Shown here: piece after piece, positions 10,992-19,889 of the stretch
Position numbering within the stretch: position 1 is the first letter of the stretch
How the letters are laid out: each line of letters starts with the position of its first letter
NCBI GenBank assembly: GCA_963780675.1
Contig: CAWACR010000010.1
Span: 650,021-714,020, forward strand
Length of the DNA: 64,000 nucleotides
DNA from: JAHECE01 sp963780675
Lineage (GTDB): Bacteria > Actinomycetota > Actinomycetes > Actinomycetales > JAHECE01
Direction: 5' to 3'
Position numbers and translations under genes: made by a program
Notes under the pieces: generated by a model
Seen by the model: the letters and a program-made list of their open reading frames with translations, nothing else
What the model was told of the DNA's origin: nothing
Databases searched by the model: none

Positions 10992-11423
10992 GTCGAGGAC
11001 GATCGTCACCGGTCCGTCGTTCACGAGGGACACCGCCATGTGCGCCCCGAACACCCCCTCGGCGACCGGCACCCCGCGCCCACGGAGCGCCTCCCCCACC
11101 GCGGCGACGACCGGTTCCGCGACAGGCGCCGGCGCCGCCGCGTTCCAGCTGGGACGCCGACCCTTGCGGACGTCCGCGTGCAGCGTGAACTGGCTGATCA
11201 GGAGCACGCCCACGGGCTCACCCGCCTCGACCAAGTCGGAGACCGACCGCTCCCCGGCCAGGATCCGCAGCTCCGCGATCTTGCGCGCCGTCGTCGCGAC
11301 CTCGGCGGCGCCGTCGTCGTGCGCCACCCCGACCAGGGCCACCAGGCCCGGCCCGATCTCCCCGACCACCTCGCCGCCCACGCTCACCGACGCGCGGGCG
11401 ACGCGCTGGAGGACGGTCCTCAC
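10986..11423 (-). CDS. dtd: D-aminoacyl-tRNA deacylase
   Basis: 145 aa, normal length. Signature motifs are LISQFTLHAD near 78-87 and the C-terminal NDGPVTI, which in Dtd form the active site that removes D-amino acids from tRNA in the cytosol. GTG 11423 overlaps the stop of the upstream DUF2516 gene (GTGA), so translation is coupled. A tandem 23-bp duplication abuts its stop. Confidence 0.95.
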   Translation of the reverse strand: MRTVLQRVARASVSVGGEVVGEIGPGLVALVGVAHDDGAAEVATTARKIAELRILAGERSVSDLVEAGEPVGVLLISQFTLHADVRKGRRPSWNAAAPAPVAEPVVAAVGEALRGRGVPVAEGVFGAHMAVSLVNDGPVTIVLDV

Positions 11424-11755
11424 CAGCCGCCCCCCTGCGGTGGACGACGGCGCCCCCCGCCCCCGTAGCCGCGGACGGCCGGGCGGACGTCGGCGAGGTA
11501 CACCCCCGCCGGGACGACCGCCCCGAACATCATGAACAGGCTGCCGAAGCCCAGACCGAGCGGGGGCGGGATGGCGAGGAAGCCGAGCGCCGCACCGAGT
11601 CCCGTCACGACGAGCCAGAGGTTCTTGGTCCGCTTGCCCGCGTAGGTGAAGGCGGCCGGCTGCCGGCGCGCGGCGTCGATCAGGGCCCAGGCCTCGAGCC
11701 CGAAGAACAGCAGCGCCAAGGAGAGGAACAGCAGCACCTGGAGGGAGGCGATCAC
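11420..11755 (-). CDS. DUF2516-family small membrane protein
   Basis: 111 aa with hydrophobic helices at about 5-30 and 46-85, a central RTKNLWLVVTGLGAALGF segment typical of DUF2516, and a glycine/arginine-rich tail. Function unknown; widespread in actinobacteria. TAGGCT (11762-11767 on this strand) lies 6 nt upstream of GTG 11755, indicating a leaderless mRNA. Its stop overlaps the dtd start by 4 nt, making a two-gene operon. Confidence 0.8.
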   Translation of the reverse strand: MIASLQVLLFLSLALLFFGLEAWALIDAARRQPAAFTYAGKRTKNLWLVVTGLGAALGFLAIPPPLGLGFGSLFMMFGAVVPAGVYLADVRPAVRGYGGGGRRRPPQGGGW

Positions 11756-11860
11756 CGAGCGAGCCTAACCGGCGCCTCCCCACCCCGACGATCCACGCCG
11801 TCCGCTGAGGTCGAGCCGCGTCCGCGCGCGCGTTCGGGGGCGGTGTGCCTACGCTCAGCC

Positions 11861-12307
11861 ATGGCCTCCACACCTGACCTCGCCCGCCGGACAGTCCTCG
11901 CCGGAGCGGGCGCCGGCGTCGGGATCGTCGTCCTCGCGGCGTGCTCCTCGGGTTCCTCGGGTTCCTCCGACGGCGGCTCGACGCCGGACGCCGGCTCGGC
12001 CGGTGGGGTCGCCGCGGGCGAGGACCTCGTCTCGCTCTCGACGGTGCCCGTCGGCGGCGCCGTCGTCGTCTCGCTGGGCGACAAGCCGGTGGTCGTGGCG
12101 CAGCCGACCGAGGGGTCGGCCGTCGCCTTCAGCGCCGTGTGCACGCACCAGGGCTGCACGGTCATCCCGGGCGAGGGCGAGCTCGACTGCCCGTGCCACG
12201 GCTCGCGCTTCGACCTCGCGACCGGCGAGGTGCTCGCCGGCCCGGCCCGGACCGCCTTGCCGGAGATCGCGGTGACGGTGCGGAACGGCCAGGTCGTCAC
12301 CGCCTGA
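11861..12307 (+). CDS. Rieske [2Fe-2S] lipoprotein
   Basis: 148 aa. The N terminus has a twin-arginine-like ARRTVLAG stretch followed by a lipobox ending LAAC near residue 27, so it is probably exported and lipid-anchored. The Rieske cluster ligands are in CTHQGC and CPCHGSRF (about residues 89-118). A Gly/Ser-rich linker separates anchor and domain. The electron partner is unknown. TACGCT at 11850-11855 lies 5 nt before ATG 11861, so a leaderless start is preferred over the in-frame GTG at 11843. Confidence 0.9.
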   Translation: MASTPDLARRTVLAGAGAGVGIVVLAACSSGSSGSSDGGSTPDAGSAGGVAAGEDLVSLSTVPVGGAVVVSLGDKPVVVAQPTEGSAVAFSAVCTHQGCTVIPGEGELDCPCHGSRFDLATGEVLAGPARTALPEIAVTVRNGQVVTA

Positions 12308-12368
12308 CCGGCCCACCGCCCTCGCCGCCCGCAGGGGGACGGGCGCCGATCACCGCAGCGCGCCGGCC

Positions 12369-13478
12369 TCAGGCGGCCAGCGCCGCCTTGGCGTCCTCGT
12401 ACGTCATCCCGGTGATCTCGAGCAGGTCCACCAGGAGCGAGCGGAGCAGCACGACGAGGGACTGCGCGCGCCACCCGTCGAACGCCTCCGGGCGCAGCTC
12501 GCTGCCCAGCCGGCGCAGGTCCTCCTGGAGGGGCTTCCGGTCGACGCCCGTCCGGAGCGCGCCACCGAGCGCGGCGACGACGACGGCGATCCGCCCCACC
12601 AGGTCCCCCAGCGCCGGCATGGCCTGGTGCGCCTCGATCGCCACCAGCGAGCGCCGCGTCACGACGCGCGCGTTGCGCATCGCGTGGTCGGCCAGCGTGC
12701 ACGCCCGCGCCAGGTCCGCGATCTCGGCGCGGTGCGAGCGCGCGACGGGCGAGAACCGCACCGCGTCCTGCCCGCTGGCGATCACCGCGCGCCACGCCTC
12801 CAGCACCGGTTCCGCCGCGCGCCCCGACGTCAGCGCGTCCGCCGCCCGTTTCACGTCGCCCCGGCGCAGCGCCGCGGCGAGCATCGCGAGCATCCCGGCG
12901 ATCTCGTCGAGGGAGCTCTCGGCGAGGACGTGGGCCCGCCGCCAGGAGCGGCCCGGCACGAGCAGCGCCACCACCAGCGCCACCGCTCCGCCGATCAGCG
13001 CGTCGGTCCACCGTCCGAACGACCCTCCGCCGAGCGAGGCGGGCAGCACGACGATGATGATCGCCTGGAGCCCGGCCTGCGTGGTCATGAGGGCACCCCG
13101 GTCCAGCAGCCGCGCCATCAGCGCCGCCACGGCCAGCGCCAGCCCCACCTGCCAGGCCCCGGTACCGAGCAGCTGCCCCAGCACCTCGCCCAGCGCCACA
13201 CCCAGGCTCACGCCGATCGCCATCTCGGCGACGCGGCGCACCTGCCGGTCCCGGCTGAACCCGAGGCTGATCCACGCCGCCGCCGGCGCGAAGAACGGGT
13301 ACGGCTGCCCCAGCACCGTGTGCGCCAGGAAGAACGACACCGCCGCCGCCCCCGCCGCGAGGAGCACCGGCCCTACCGCGACCTGCGCGCGTCCGACGCC
13401 AGGCCGCAACGCCCGCCGCGCCCCCTCGCCCACCGCCGCCACGCTCACCGGCTCGACCGCCCCCGAGCACCCACCCAC
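12369..13478 (-). CDS. FUSC-family membrane protein (aromatic acid exporter-like)
   Basis: 369 aa. Five or six helices at about 35-175 include the conserved QPYPFFAPAAAWISLG and GVSLGVALGEVLG segments, followed by a long soluble helical domain. Related proteins export aromatic acids (AaeB) or are uncharacterised. GTG 13478 has GGGGA 7 nt upstream. That region is the first copy of a 20-bp tandem repeat lying between this gene and the end of the next, so the two genes may be cotranscribed. Confidence 0.8.
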   Translation of the reverse strand: MGGCSGAVEPVSVAAVGEGARRALRPGVGRAQVAVGPVLLAAGAAAVSFFLAHTVLGQPYPFFAPAAAWISLGFSRDRQVRRVAEMAIGVSLGVALGEVLGQLLGTGAWQVGLALAVAALMARLLDRGALMTTQAGLQAIIIVVLPASLGGGSFGRWTDALIGGAVALVVALLVPGRSWRRAHVLAESSLDEIAGMLAMLAAALRRGDVKRAADALTSGRAAEPVLEAWRAVIASGQDAVRFSPVARSHRAEIADLARACTLADHAMRNARVVTRRSLVAIEAHQAMPALGDLVGRIAVVVAALGGALRTGVDRKPLQEDLRRLGSELRPEAFDGWRAQSLVVLLRSLLVDLLEITGMTYEDAKAALAA

Positions 13479-13523
13479 GAGGGCATCCCCAACCTCACGA
13501 GGGCATCCCCGCCCTCACGAGGG
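13477..13523. repeat. 20-bp tandem repeat, about 2.3 copies
   Basis: ACGAGGGCATCCCC recurs at 13477 and 13497, with a partial copy (ACGAGGG) at 13517. It spans the FUSC start and the stop of the ygfZ-like gene and supplies the candidate FUSC ribosome-binding site. Confidence 0.8.
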
Positions 13524-14639
13524 ACGTCGGCGCCGCAGCGCTTGCACCGGTGGAACGTCGCTCCGTTCCGGTGGCCGCGCGTCGCTCACGCCGTCGGGTC
13601 GCACGACCACCTCCTGCGCCGCCGCGATCCCGCCCACCGAGAGCACCGCGTCGGTCGGTACCGACCGACGCACTACCGCGAGCGCCACCGGGCCCAGCTC
13701 GTGGTGCCGCACCACGGACGTCACCCGCCCCACCTCGCGCGCGCCGTCGAGCACGGCAGCCCCGGCCTCGGGCAGCACGTGCTCCGACCCGTCGAGGTGC
13801 AGCATCACCAGCCGCCGCGGGGGCCGCCCGAGGTTCACCACCCGCGCGACCGTCTCCTGCCCCCGGTAGCACCCCTTGTTGAGGTGGACGGCGGTGCGCA
13901 GCCAGTCGACCTCGTGCGGCAGCGTCCGCTCGTCCACCTCCCGCGCCGGCCGCGGCCGCCACGCGGCCACGCGTAGCGCCTCCCATGCCCACGTCCCCGC
14001 GAGCGACGCGCCCCCCGCCTCGAGGCGGACGACGGCGCCCGGCAGCTCCGCGCGCGGCAGCACCGCCAGCACGAACGGGGTCTCCGTGCCCGGGTGCTCG
14101 GCATCCGGGCACCCGTACGAGGCCCCGCCCGGCGCCGTCGTCGGCCACGGGTCCCGCCAGACGATCGCATCCGGCGCCGCCACGACCAGCCGCTCCGCCG
14201 CCGACGCGCACGCCCCGAGCACGGCGAACGCCTCGGTCGCGTCCGCGACCTCCACCCGCAGCATGAACCGCATCGAGTCGAGGAACGCCACGAGCCCCGC
14301 CGCGGCTGCCGCCTCCGTGACGAGCCACGCGGTGGCGCCGTCGTCCACCAGCGCCATCGCGTGGACCACGTGCCCGTGGGGGTCCAGCAGCAGCACCTCC
14401 CGCGACTCCCCCGCCGCGAGCCCGAGCAGCGCCTGCGACGACAGCGAGTTGAGCCACGAGAGCCGGTCGGGCCCGCCCACAGTCACCACACCGAGGTGGG
14501 AGAGGTCGACGACGCCGCGCCCGGCGGCCAGTGCGCGTTGCTCCCGCACCGGGTCGCCGTAGTGGAGGGGAACGCCCGCGTCGGGGGCCGCGCCGACGAC
14601 GGCGCCCGGCCGGGTGAGCAGAGGGCTGCGGTAGGTCAT
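13515..14639 (-). CDS. ygfZ: Folate-binding protein YgfZ/GcvT-like
   Basis: 374 aa. The diagnostic YgfZ motif K-G-C-Y-x-G-Q-E appears as NKGCYRGQETVAR near residue 245. The N-terminal part (GVVDLSHLGVVTVGGPDRL) matches the GcvT tetrahydrofolate-binding fold. YgfZ proteins act with folate in maintenance of certain Fe-S enzymes. ATG 14639 lies 7 nt after the nitrobindin stop, so the pair is an operon. Confidence 0.88.
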   Translation of the reverse strand: MTYRSPLLTRPGAVVGAAPDAGVPLHYGDPVREQRALAAGRGVVDLSHLGVVTVGGPDRLSWLNSLSSQALLGLAAGESREVLLLDPHGHVVHAMALVDDGATAWLVTEAAAAAGLVAFLDSMRFMLRVEVADATEAFAVLGACASAAERLVVAAPDAIVWRDPWPTTAPGGASYGCPDAEHPGTETPFVLAVLPRAELPGAVVRLEAGGASLAGTWAWEALRVAAWRPRPAREVDERTLPHEVDWLRTAVHLNKGCYRGQETVARVVNLGRPPRRLVMLHLDGSEHVLPEAGAAVLDGAREVGRVTSVVRHHELGPVALAVVRRSVPTDAVLSVGGIAAAQEVVVRPDGVSDARPPERSDVPPVQALRRRRPS

Positions 14640-14646
14640 GGCGCGC

Positions 14647-15306
14647 CTACGCGCCCGTCTCGCCCTGCCGGCTGAGCCGCGCCGAGGCGTACGACTGGAG
14701 CTCGTGGCCGAACGCCGCCATGTCCATGGCCCACATGAGCTCGCCGCCCACGAGTCCGTACATGCGGCTGATCGCCGAGACGTCGGCGGCGGTCGCGGTC
14801 CGCGCGATGAGGTCGGTCGCGATCTCGATCCGTGGCCCCTGCACGGCGCCCAGGTACACGCTGACGTGCCCCGACGGCTCGGCGAGCAGGACCTCGATCT
14901 CCGTGGGCGCGACCTGGCCGGGCGCATCCGTCGCCGGCCCCTGGCTCGCCGCACGCGGCGCCGCACGCCAGTAGCCGGACTCCGCGGCCCACACCACGCC
15001 CGGGACGTAGCGGACCTCCGAGCTCGTGGGGGCGGCGTCGTCCCCGGCGACCGGGCCGCCCTCGGCGCCCTCCCCGCCCGCGGCGAGGTCGGCCGCGCCG
15101 TCGTCGTCCTCGACCTCCTCGAGCAACCAGATGGTGCTCGTGTACGTCAGGTAGGGCCCGCCGTCGTGCGCGAAGGTGACCTCCTGGACGAAGGGACGCT
15201 CGGAGATGTCCGGGTAGGCCACGAAACCGGGGCCACGCCAGGTGCCGAGAAGCCAGGCAAGCGGGTAGACCTCGGGTGCGAGACCTTCCGGTACGGCGAA
15301 CGCCAT
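14647..15306 (-). CDS. Nitrobindin-like heme-binding beta-barrel protein
   Basis: 219 aa. GTWRGPGFVAYPDI near residue 21 is the nitrobindin/THAP4-C signature. The C-terminal FGHELQSYASARL supplies the likely axial histidine. Family members bind ferric heme and convert peroxynitrite to nitrate. An acidic Gly/Ala-rich insertion (about 65-92) interrupts the barrel and is probably a surface loop. ATG 15306 is followed by the ygfZ-like gene after 7 nt. Confidence 0.85.
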   Translation of the reverse strand: MAFAVPEGLAPEVYPLAWLLGTWRGPGFVAYPDISERPFVQEVTFAHDGGPYLTYTSTIWLLEEVEDDDGAADLAAGGEGAEGGPVAGDDAAPTSSEVRYVPGVVWAAESGYWRAAPRAASQGPATDAPGQVAPTEIEVLLAEPSGHVSVYLGAVQGPRIEIATDLIARTATAADVSAISRMYGLVGGELMWAMDMAAFGHELQSYASARLSRQGETGA

Positions 15307-15372
15307 GGCGGACCTCCCTGTTCGGCCGAGATGCTACCCGTTCGCCCTTCGCGGGCGGCTACCCTGCCCGGC

Positions 15373-15759
15373 GTGAGCACCCCGGTCAGCGCCCCCGCCC
15401 CCCGCCGTCTCGTGATCAAGGTGACGTGCGCCGAGGAGCGCGCGGAGGCCGCCAACCAGGCGTTCACCGTCGCAGCGACAGCCGTGGCCGCGGGCGCGGA
15501 CGTCAGCCTCTGGCTCACGGGCGAGGCCTCGTGGTTCGCCGTGCCCGGCCGGGCGGAGGCGTTCGTCCTCCCCCACGCCGCGCCGCTCGCGGACCTCCTC
15601 GCGGCGATCCTGGCCGAGGGGACCGTCACCCTGTGCACCCAGTGCGCCGTCCGGCGCGGGATCGCCGAGGCGGAGGTCGTGCCGGGCGTGCGGATCGCCG
15701 GTGCGTCGGTGTTCGTGGAGGAGATCCTCGCCCCGGGCGCGCAGGCGATCGTCTACTGA
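15373..15759 (+). CDS. DsrE-family protein
   Basis: 128 aa with an alternating strand/helix pattern. TLCTQCAVRRGI near residue 80-90 holds the conserved cysteine position of DsrE-like proteins, some of which relay sulfur while others are uncharacterised. TACCCT at 15360-15365 lies 7 nt before GTG 15373, suggesting leaderless translation. Divergent from the nitrobindin gene; the 66-bp gap must hold both promoters. Confidence 0.75.
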   Translation: MSTPVSAPAPRRLVIKVTCAEERAEAANQAFTVAATAVAAGADVSLWLTGEASWFAVPGRAEAFVLPHAAPLADLLAAILAEGTVTLCTQCAVRRGIAEAEVVPGVRIAGASVFVEEILAPGAQAIVY

Positions 15760-15829
15760 GGGCGCGCGCCCGCGAGAGCTCCGCGAGTGCGGCTCGGCGA
15801 GGTTGCCGGCTCGACGCGAGGCCGCCCGA

Positions 15830-16609
15830 TCAGGCCCCGAGCAGGTGCGCCACGCCGTAGACGGGAATCCCGACGACCACGACGGGCAGGGCCGCGATCG
15901 CGAAGGCCGGGAACGGGCGGCTGCTCGTCGGGAAGCGGTCGAAGACCACCTCGATCGCCGCGGTCACCATGCCGACCCCTACGCCGAGCACGGCGGCGGT
16001 GAGCGCCCCGAGCGACGGGTTGAGGAGTCCGACCGCACCGCCGGCGACGGCGCTCGCGGCGATCGCGAGGGCGCCCTTGACCGTGACCGGAACCGGGATA
16101 GCCGTGCACAGCGCCGACGCGCCGACGGCGGCAGCGGCCGCGAGGGCGACGGCGGCCGGGAGCGCACCGGTCCCGATGGCCACCCAGCCTGACGCGGAGA
16201 CGACGGCGACGGCGCCCGTCACCGTGCCGGCGAGGGACTCCGTGAGCAGGGGGCGCCGCTGCCCGCGCGCCATCTCGTGGACGAAGGCGGCGATGACCGA
16301 GAACGCGATGACCGCGATGAGCGCCACGAGGTCGCCGGTGAGCAACACCGCGACCATGCTCAGGAGTCCGGTGGTCACGACGACGCCGCTGGAGCCGCGG
16401 GGGCTCGGCAGCCCGACGAGAGTCGGCCACCCCAGGCCGAACGCGGTGGCCGCGAGCGCGACCACGACGACGGTCGCGAGCGGCGAGACGAAGGTGGAGC
16501 CTGCCAGGACGGCCGCGAGCCCTGCCGTCACGAGCGCCCGACGGGAGGCGCCCACGATGGCGCTCACGGAGCCACCCCTGGTGCTCGCGGCTGTCGGGGC
16601 GGTGGCCAT
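15830..16609 (-). CDS. Multi-pass membrane protein of unknown function
   Basis: 259 aa, almost entirely hydrophobic with roughly seven or eight helices rich in Ala, Val and Gly and few charged loops (VHEMARGQRRPLL, VFDRFPTSSRPF). I do not recognise a family. The start at ATG 16609 is chosen because the sequence before it is polar and AACAAT lies 6 nt upstream. Two more upstream in-frame starts exist (to 16678). Divergent from the GlnR-like regulator. Confidence 0.6.
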   Translation of the reverse strand: MATAPTAASTRGGSVSAIVGASRRALVTAGLAAVLAGSTFVSPLATVVVVALAATAFGLGWPTLVGLPSPRGSSGVVVTTGLLSMVAVLLTGDLVALIAVIAFSVIAAFVHEMARGQRRPLLTESLAGTVTGAVAVVSASGWVAIGTGALPAAVALAAAAAVGASALCTAIPVPVTVKGALAIAASAVAGGAVGLLNPSLGALTAAVLGVGVGMVTAAIEVVFDRFPTSSRPFPAFAIAALPVVVVGIPVYGVAHLLGA

Positions 16610-16724
16610 TGCCCGATTGTTACAGATCGAGGGCGCCATAATGGCCCCGAGGCCAGGGGATCGAACGTCCCGCCGCACGACGCACCGTCACTGCCCACCA
16701 CGGTGAGGACCCGGAGGAGATCGC

Positions 16725-17459
16725 ATGGTCGACCTGCTGCTCCTCACCGCCGCCCCGGGTGGCTCCGCGGAGGCGCTGCCGGCCCTCGGCCTGCTCGGCC
16801 ACCGCGTGCGGGTGGTGCCCATCGAGGCCTCGGCTCTGGTGGACGCGGTGGACGTCGACGTCGTGGTGATGGACGGGCGGCGCGACCTCGTCGCGGCACG
16901 GACCACCTGCCGGCTCGTCCGCGCCACGGGGCTGGACGTCCCGCTCCTCCTCATCCTCACCGAGGGTGGCCTCGCGGCCGTCACCTGCGAGTGGGGCGTC
17001 GACGACGTGATCCTGGACTCGGCCGGGCCCGCCGAGGTCGAGGCCCGCCTGCGGCTGCTCTCCGAGCGCATCAAGCAGGGCAGGTTCGAGGAGGCACCGG
17101 ACGAGATCGAGGCCGGAGACCTCACGATCGACGCCGGCGGCTACAGCGTCCGGCTGCGGGGGCGCACGCTCGACCTGACCTACAAGGAGTTCGAGCTCCT
17201 CAAGTACCTCGTGCAGTACCCGGGCCGCGTGTTCACCCGCGCCCAGCTGCTGCAGGAGGTGTGGGGCTACGACTACTACGGGGGCACGCGGACGGTCGAC
17301 GTCCACGTGCGCCGGCTGCGGGCCAAGCTCGGTCCCGAGCACGAGGCCCTGATCGGGACCGTGCGCAACGTCGGGTACCGCTTCGAGCCGCAGAAGGAGC
17401 GCCGGGGCCTCACCGCCACGGAGGGCGGTCCCGTCCCGGGAGAGCCGGCCACCCCCTGA
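16725..17459 (+). CDS. GlnR-like winged-helix response regulator
   Basis: 244 aa. The N-terminal receiver domain (1-120) keeps an Asp in VVVMDGRRDL (residue 50) but lacks the usual acidic pocket near its N terminus (MVDLLLLTAAP), as in atypical GlnR-type regulators. The OmpR/PhoB winged helix at about 125-230 contains LTYKEFELLKYLV and TRTVDVHVRRLRAKLG. No partner kinase is encoded nearby. GlnR controls nitrogen metabolism in actinobacteria and lies near phosphate genes in mycobacteria, as it does here upstream of DUF47-Pit. GGAGGAG lies 5 nt before ATG 16725. Confidence 0.8.
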   Translation: MVDLLLLTAAPGGSAEALPALGLLGHRVRVVPIEASALVDAVDVDVVVMDGRRDLVAARTTCRLVRATGLDVPLLLILTEGGLAAVTCEWGVDDVILDSAGPAEVEARLRLLSERIKQGRFEEAPDEIEAGDLTIDAGGYSVRLRGRTLDLTYKEFELLKYLVQYPGRVFTRAQLLQEVWGYDYYGGTRTVDVHVRRLRAKLGPEHEALIGTVRNVGYRFEPQKERRGLTATEGGPVPGEPATP

Positions 17460-17673
17460 CGGTCGGCGCCCCGGCGGGTACAGTGGCGCCCGACGTCGGG
17501 CCGCGGTAGCCCCGGGCTCCATCAGCTGCCGCTACGAGCGGCCTTCGCGCCGACAGGCGCTCCACGGCCCGGCGTCACAGGTCCCGGATGATCGTGGTCT
17601 CCCTCACGTCGGACGTGCCGGGCGCGGTGGGCCTTTGGGTGCACACTTGGCGCGGGCGGGCCCGTAGCCTGGT

Positions 17674-17695
17674 CGTCACACCTCGTTCACCTCGG
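17674..17695 (+). promoter_or_regulatory. PHO-box-like direct repeat before the phosphate operon
   Basis: Two adjacent 11-nt units, CGTCACACCTC and GTTCACCTCGG, share TCAC at the same offset. Streptomyces PhoP boxes are 11-nt direct repeats of GTTCACC type, so phosphate control of DUF47-pit is plausible. TAGCCT at 17665-17670 is a possible -10. The match is weak. Confidence 0.3.
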
Positions 17696-17703
17696 AGACA
17701 CCC

Positions 17704-18324
17704 GTGCGCTTCCGTATGACACCCAGCGGTTCGACGTTCTTCGACCTGCTCGCCCTTCTCGCGAAAGAGCTGGTCGTCGGTGCGGACGAGCTCGCGCAGC
17801 TCCTCGGCGCGGACATCCCCGCCCGCCGCATCCACGCCGAGCGGCTCAAGGAGATGGAGCACTCGGCCGACGAGGCCACCCACGCGATCATGAAGCAGCT
17901 GAACAAGACGTTCGTGACGCCGTTCGACCGGGACGACATCTACGCGCTGGCCTCGTCGCTCGACGACTGCATGGACTTCATGGAGGAGGCCGCGGACCTC
18001 ATCGCGCTCTACGAGATCGAGACGCTCCCCACCGGGGTGAGCGACCAGATCGCCGTCCTGCAGCGCTCCGCGGAGCTGACCGCCGATGCGATGCCGCGCC
18101 TGCGCTCCCTCGGCGACCTCGAGGAGTACTGGGTCGAGGTCAACAGGCTCGAGAACCACGCCGACCGCACCTACCGCAAGCTCCTCGCCGAGATGTACGC
18201 CGGCGCGACGGACGCGATCCTCCTCATGAAGCTCAAGGAGATCGTGGACACGCTCGAGCGGGCCGCCGACGCGTTCGAGCGGGTGGCCAACACCGTCGAG
18301 ACCATCGCGCTCAAGGAGTCCTGA
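17704..18324 (+). CDS. DUF47 family protein (Pit accessory, PhoU-like)
   Basis: 206 aa, all-helical. The PhoU/DUF47 metal-site motifs are visible as KEMEHSADEATHAIM (near 51-65), FDRDDIYALASSLDDCMDFMEEA (near 75-100, quoted in part) and RLENHADRTY (near 150). Such proteins bind metal and modulate the adjacent phosphate transporter. GTG 17704 has GGAG 7 nt upstream. The pit gene follows after 5 nt, with its ribosome-binding site inside this gene's last codons. Confidence 0.92.
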   Translation: MRFRMTPSGSTFFDLLALLAKELVVGADELAQLLGADIPARRIHAERLKEMEHSADEATHAIMKQLNKTFVTPFDRDDIYALASSLDDCMDFMEEAADLIALYEIETLPTGVSDQIAVLQRSAELTADAMPRLRSLGDLEEYWVEVNRLENHADRTYRKLLAEMYAGATDAILLMKLKEIVDTLERAADAFERVANTVETIALKES

Positions 18325-18329
18325 GACAC

Positions 18330-19328
18330 GTGGACATCGTCGTCCTCGCGGTCATCGTCATCCTGATCGCCCTGGCGTTCGACTACACGAACGGTTTCCA
18401 CGACGCCGCCAACGCCATCGCGACGTCCGTCTCCACGCGGGCGCTGACGCCCCGCGCAGCGCTGATCATGGCCGCGGTCATGAACCTGGTGGGAGCGCTC
18501 CTCGGGACGAGCGTGGCCACGACCATCGGCAGCGGGATCATCACACCGCCCAGCGGAATCGAAGGCATCGTCGTCGTGTTCGCCGGCCTCCTCGGGGCGA
18601 TCGCCTGGAACCTGATCACCTGGTGGAAGGGCCTGCCGTCGTCGTCGTCGCACGCGCTCATCGGCGGGCTGACCGGGGCGGGTGTCGCCTCCGCGACCAC
18701 GGTCCACTGGACCGTGATCCTCGACAAGGTCGTCCTCCCGATGGTCGTGTCCCCGATCGTCGGGTTCACCCTGGCCTACCTGCTCATGGTGGCGACTCTG
18801 TGGATCGTCCGGAACGCCCGGCCCGCCTCCACCTATCGCCGGTTCCGCCTCGCCCAGACCGTCTCCGCCGCCGCCATGGCTCTCGGCCACGGGCTGCAGG
18901 ACGCGCAGAAGACCATGGGCGTCATCGTGCTCGTCCTGGTCGCGGCAGGCCTCCAGGACGGCACCGAGATCCCCCTGTGGGTCAAGCTCTCGGCGGCCAC
19001 CGCGATCTCCCTCGGCACCTACTCGGGTGGGTGGCGGATCATGCGCACGCTCGGCCGCAAGGTCATCGAGCTCGACCCGGCCCGCGGCTTCGTGGCCGAG
19101 ACGGTCGCCTCGAGCGTCCTCTATACGGCGGCGTTCGCGTTCGCGGCGCCCATCTCGACGACGCAGACGATCACGTCGGCGATCATGGGCGTCGGTGCGA
19201 CGCGCCGGCTGTCCGCCGTCCGGTGGGGGGTTGCGGCCAACATCGCGTACGCGTGGGTGCTCACCCTTCCGGCGTCCGCCATCATGGCCGCCGCCGTCTA
19301 CCTGGTGATCCACCCCTTCATCGTCTGA
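18330..19328 (+). CDS. pit: Low-affinity inorganic phosphate transporter Pit
   Basis: 332 aa with about ten helices. The inverted PiT signatures are present: FDYTNGFHDAANAIA near residue 13 and the mirror copy around 190-200 (AMALGHGLQDAQKTMGVI). It carries metal-phosphate with protons across the membrane. Start GTG 18330 is supported by AAGGAG in the end of the DUF47 gene. Cotranscribed with DUF47, as is common. Confidence 0.95.
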   Translation: MDIVVLAVIVILIALAFDYTNGFHDAANAIATSVSTRALTPRAALIMAAVMNLVGALLGTSVATTIGSGIITPPSGIEGIVVVFAGLLGAIAWNLITWWKGLPSSSSHALIGGLTGAGVASATTVHWTVILDKVVLPMVVSPIVGFTLAYLLMVATLWIVRNARPASTYRRFRLAQTVSAAAMALGHGLQDAQKTMGVIVLVLVAAGLQDGTEIPLWVKLSAATAISLGTYSGGWRIMRTLGRKVIELDPARGFVAETVASSVLYTAAFAFAAPISTTQTITSAIMGVGATRRLSAVRWGVAANIAYAWVLTLPASAIMAAAVYLVIHPFIV

Positions 19329-19414
19329 GAACCCGCGTCGCCCGCTCACGGCCGGTCCGGTCCGGTAGCGTCGGGCCTGGCCGCTCGCGGAGGCCGGGAC
19401 GGAGGGATCGGCGC

Positions 19415-19855
19415 ATGGTGCGACGGCGCGGCCGACGACTCGCCACGGCTCTGGCTCTGGGCCTCCTGTTCGTGCCGATGGCCGCGGCCTGCGGCTCGAC
19501 GAGCGTCCTGTCGCTCGAGGTGGGCGACTGCCTGCGCTCCGCCGACCTCGAGGCGGAGCCTGGTGTCGACGTCGCGGTCGACTGCGGCGACCCGCACGAC
19601 GCGGAGATCTTCGCGGCCACCGAGCTCCCGGTAGGGGACTACCCCGGCATCGACTTCCTCCGCGCGGCCGCCGACGACCACTGCCTGCCCCTCTTCGAGG
19701 ACTTCGTCGGCATCGGCTTCCTCAACTCCGAGCTGGACGTCTACCCGCTGCTGCCGAGCGAGGACAGCTGGAATTCCTCGGACGACCGGACCATCCTGTG
19801 CGTCCTCGTCGCGCCCGAGGACGTCACCGGCTCCCTCGAAGGCGTCGCCCGCTGA
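19415..19855 (+). CDS. Septum-formation-domain lipoprotein
   Basis: 146 aa. Signal peptide with lipobox AAAC near residue 26. The mature part reads LEVGDCLRS and VDCGDPHDAEIFA, the conserved Cys and PHDAE pattern of the actinobacterial Septum_form domain. It should sit on the outer face of the membrane; its role in division is known only by domain name. GGAGGG lies upstream of ATG 19415. Confidence 0.8.
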   Translation: MVRRRGRRLATALALGLLFVPMAAACGSTSVLSLEVGDCLRSADLEAEPGVDVAVDCGDPHDAEIFAATELPVGDYPGIDFLRAAADDHCLPLFEDFVGIGFLNSELDVYPLLPSEDSWNSSDDRTILCVLVAPEDVTGSLEGVAR

Positions 19856-19889
19856 CGGAGGGGGCGGCGCCCCGGCGGTGGGCGGCGGA

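Noticed and set aside
17674..17695. PHO box as firm evidence of PhoP control
   Set aside because: The two 11-nt units share only TCAC plus a few bases; kept as a low-confidence site only.
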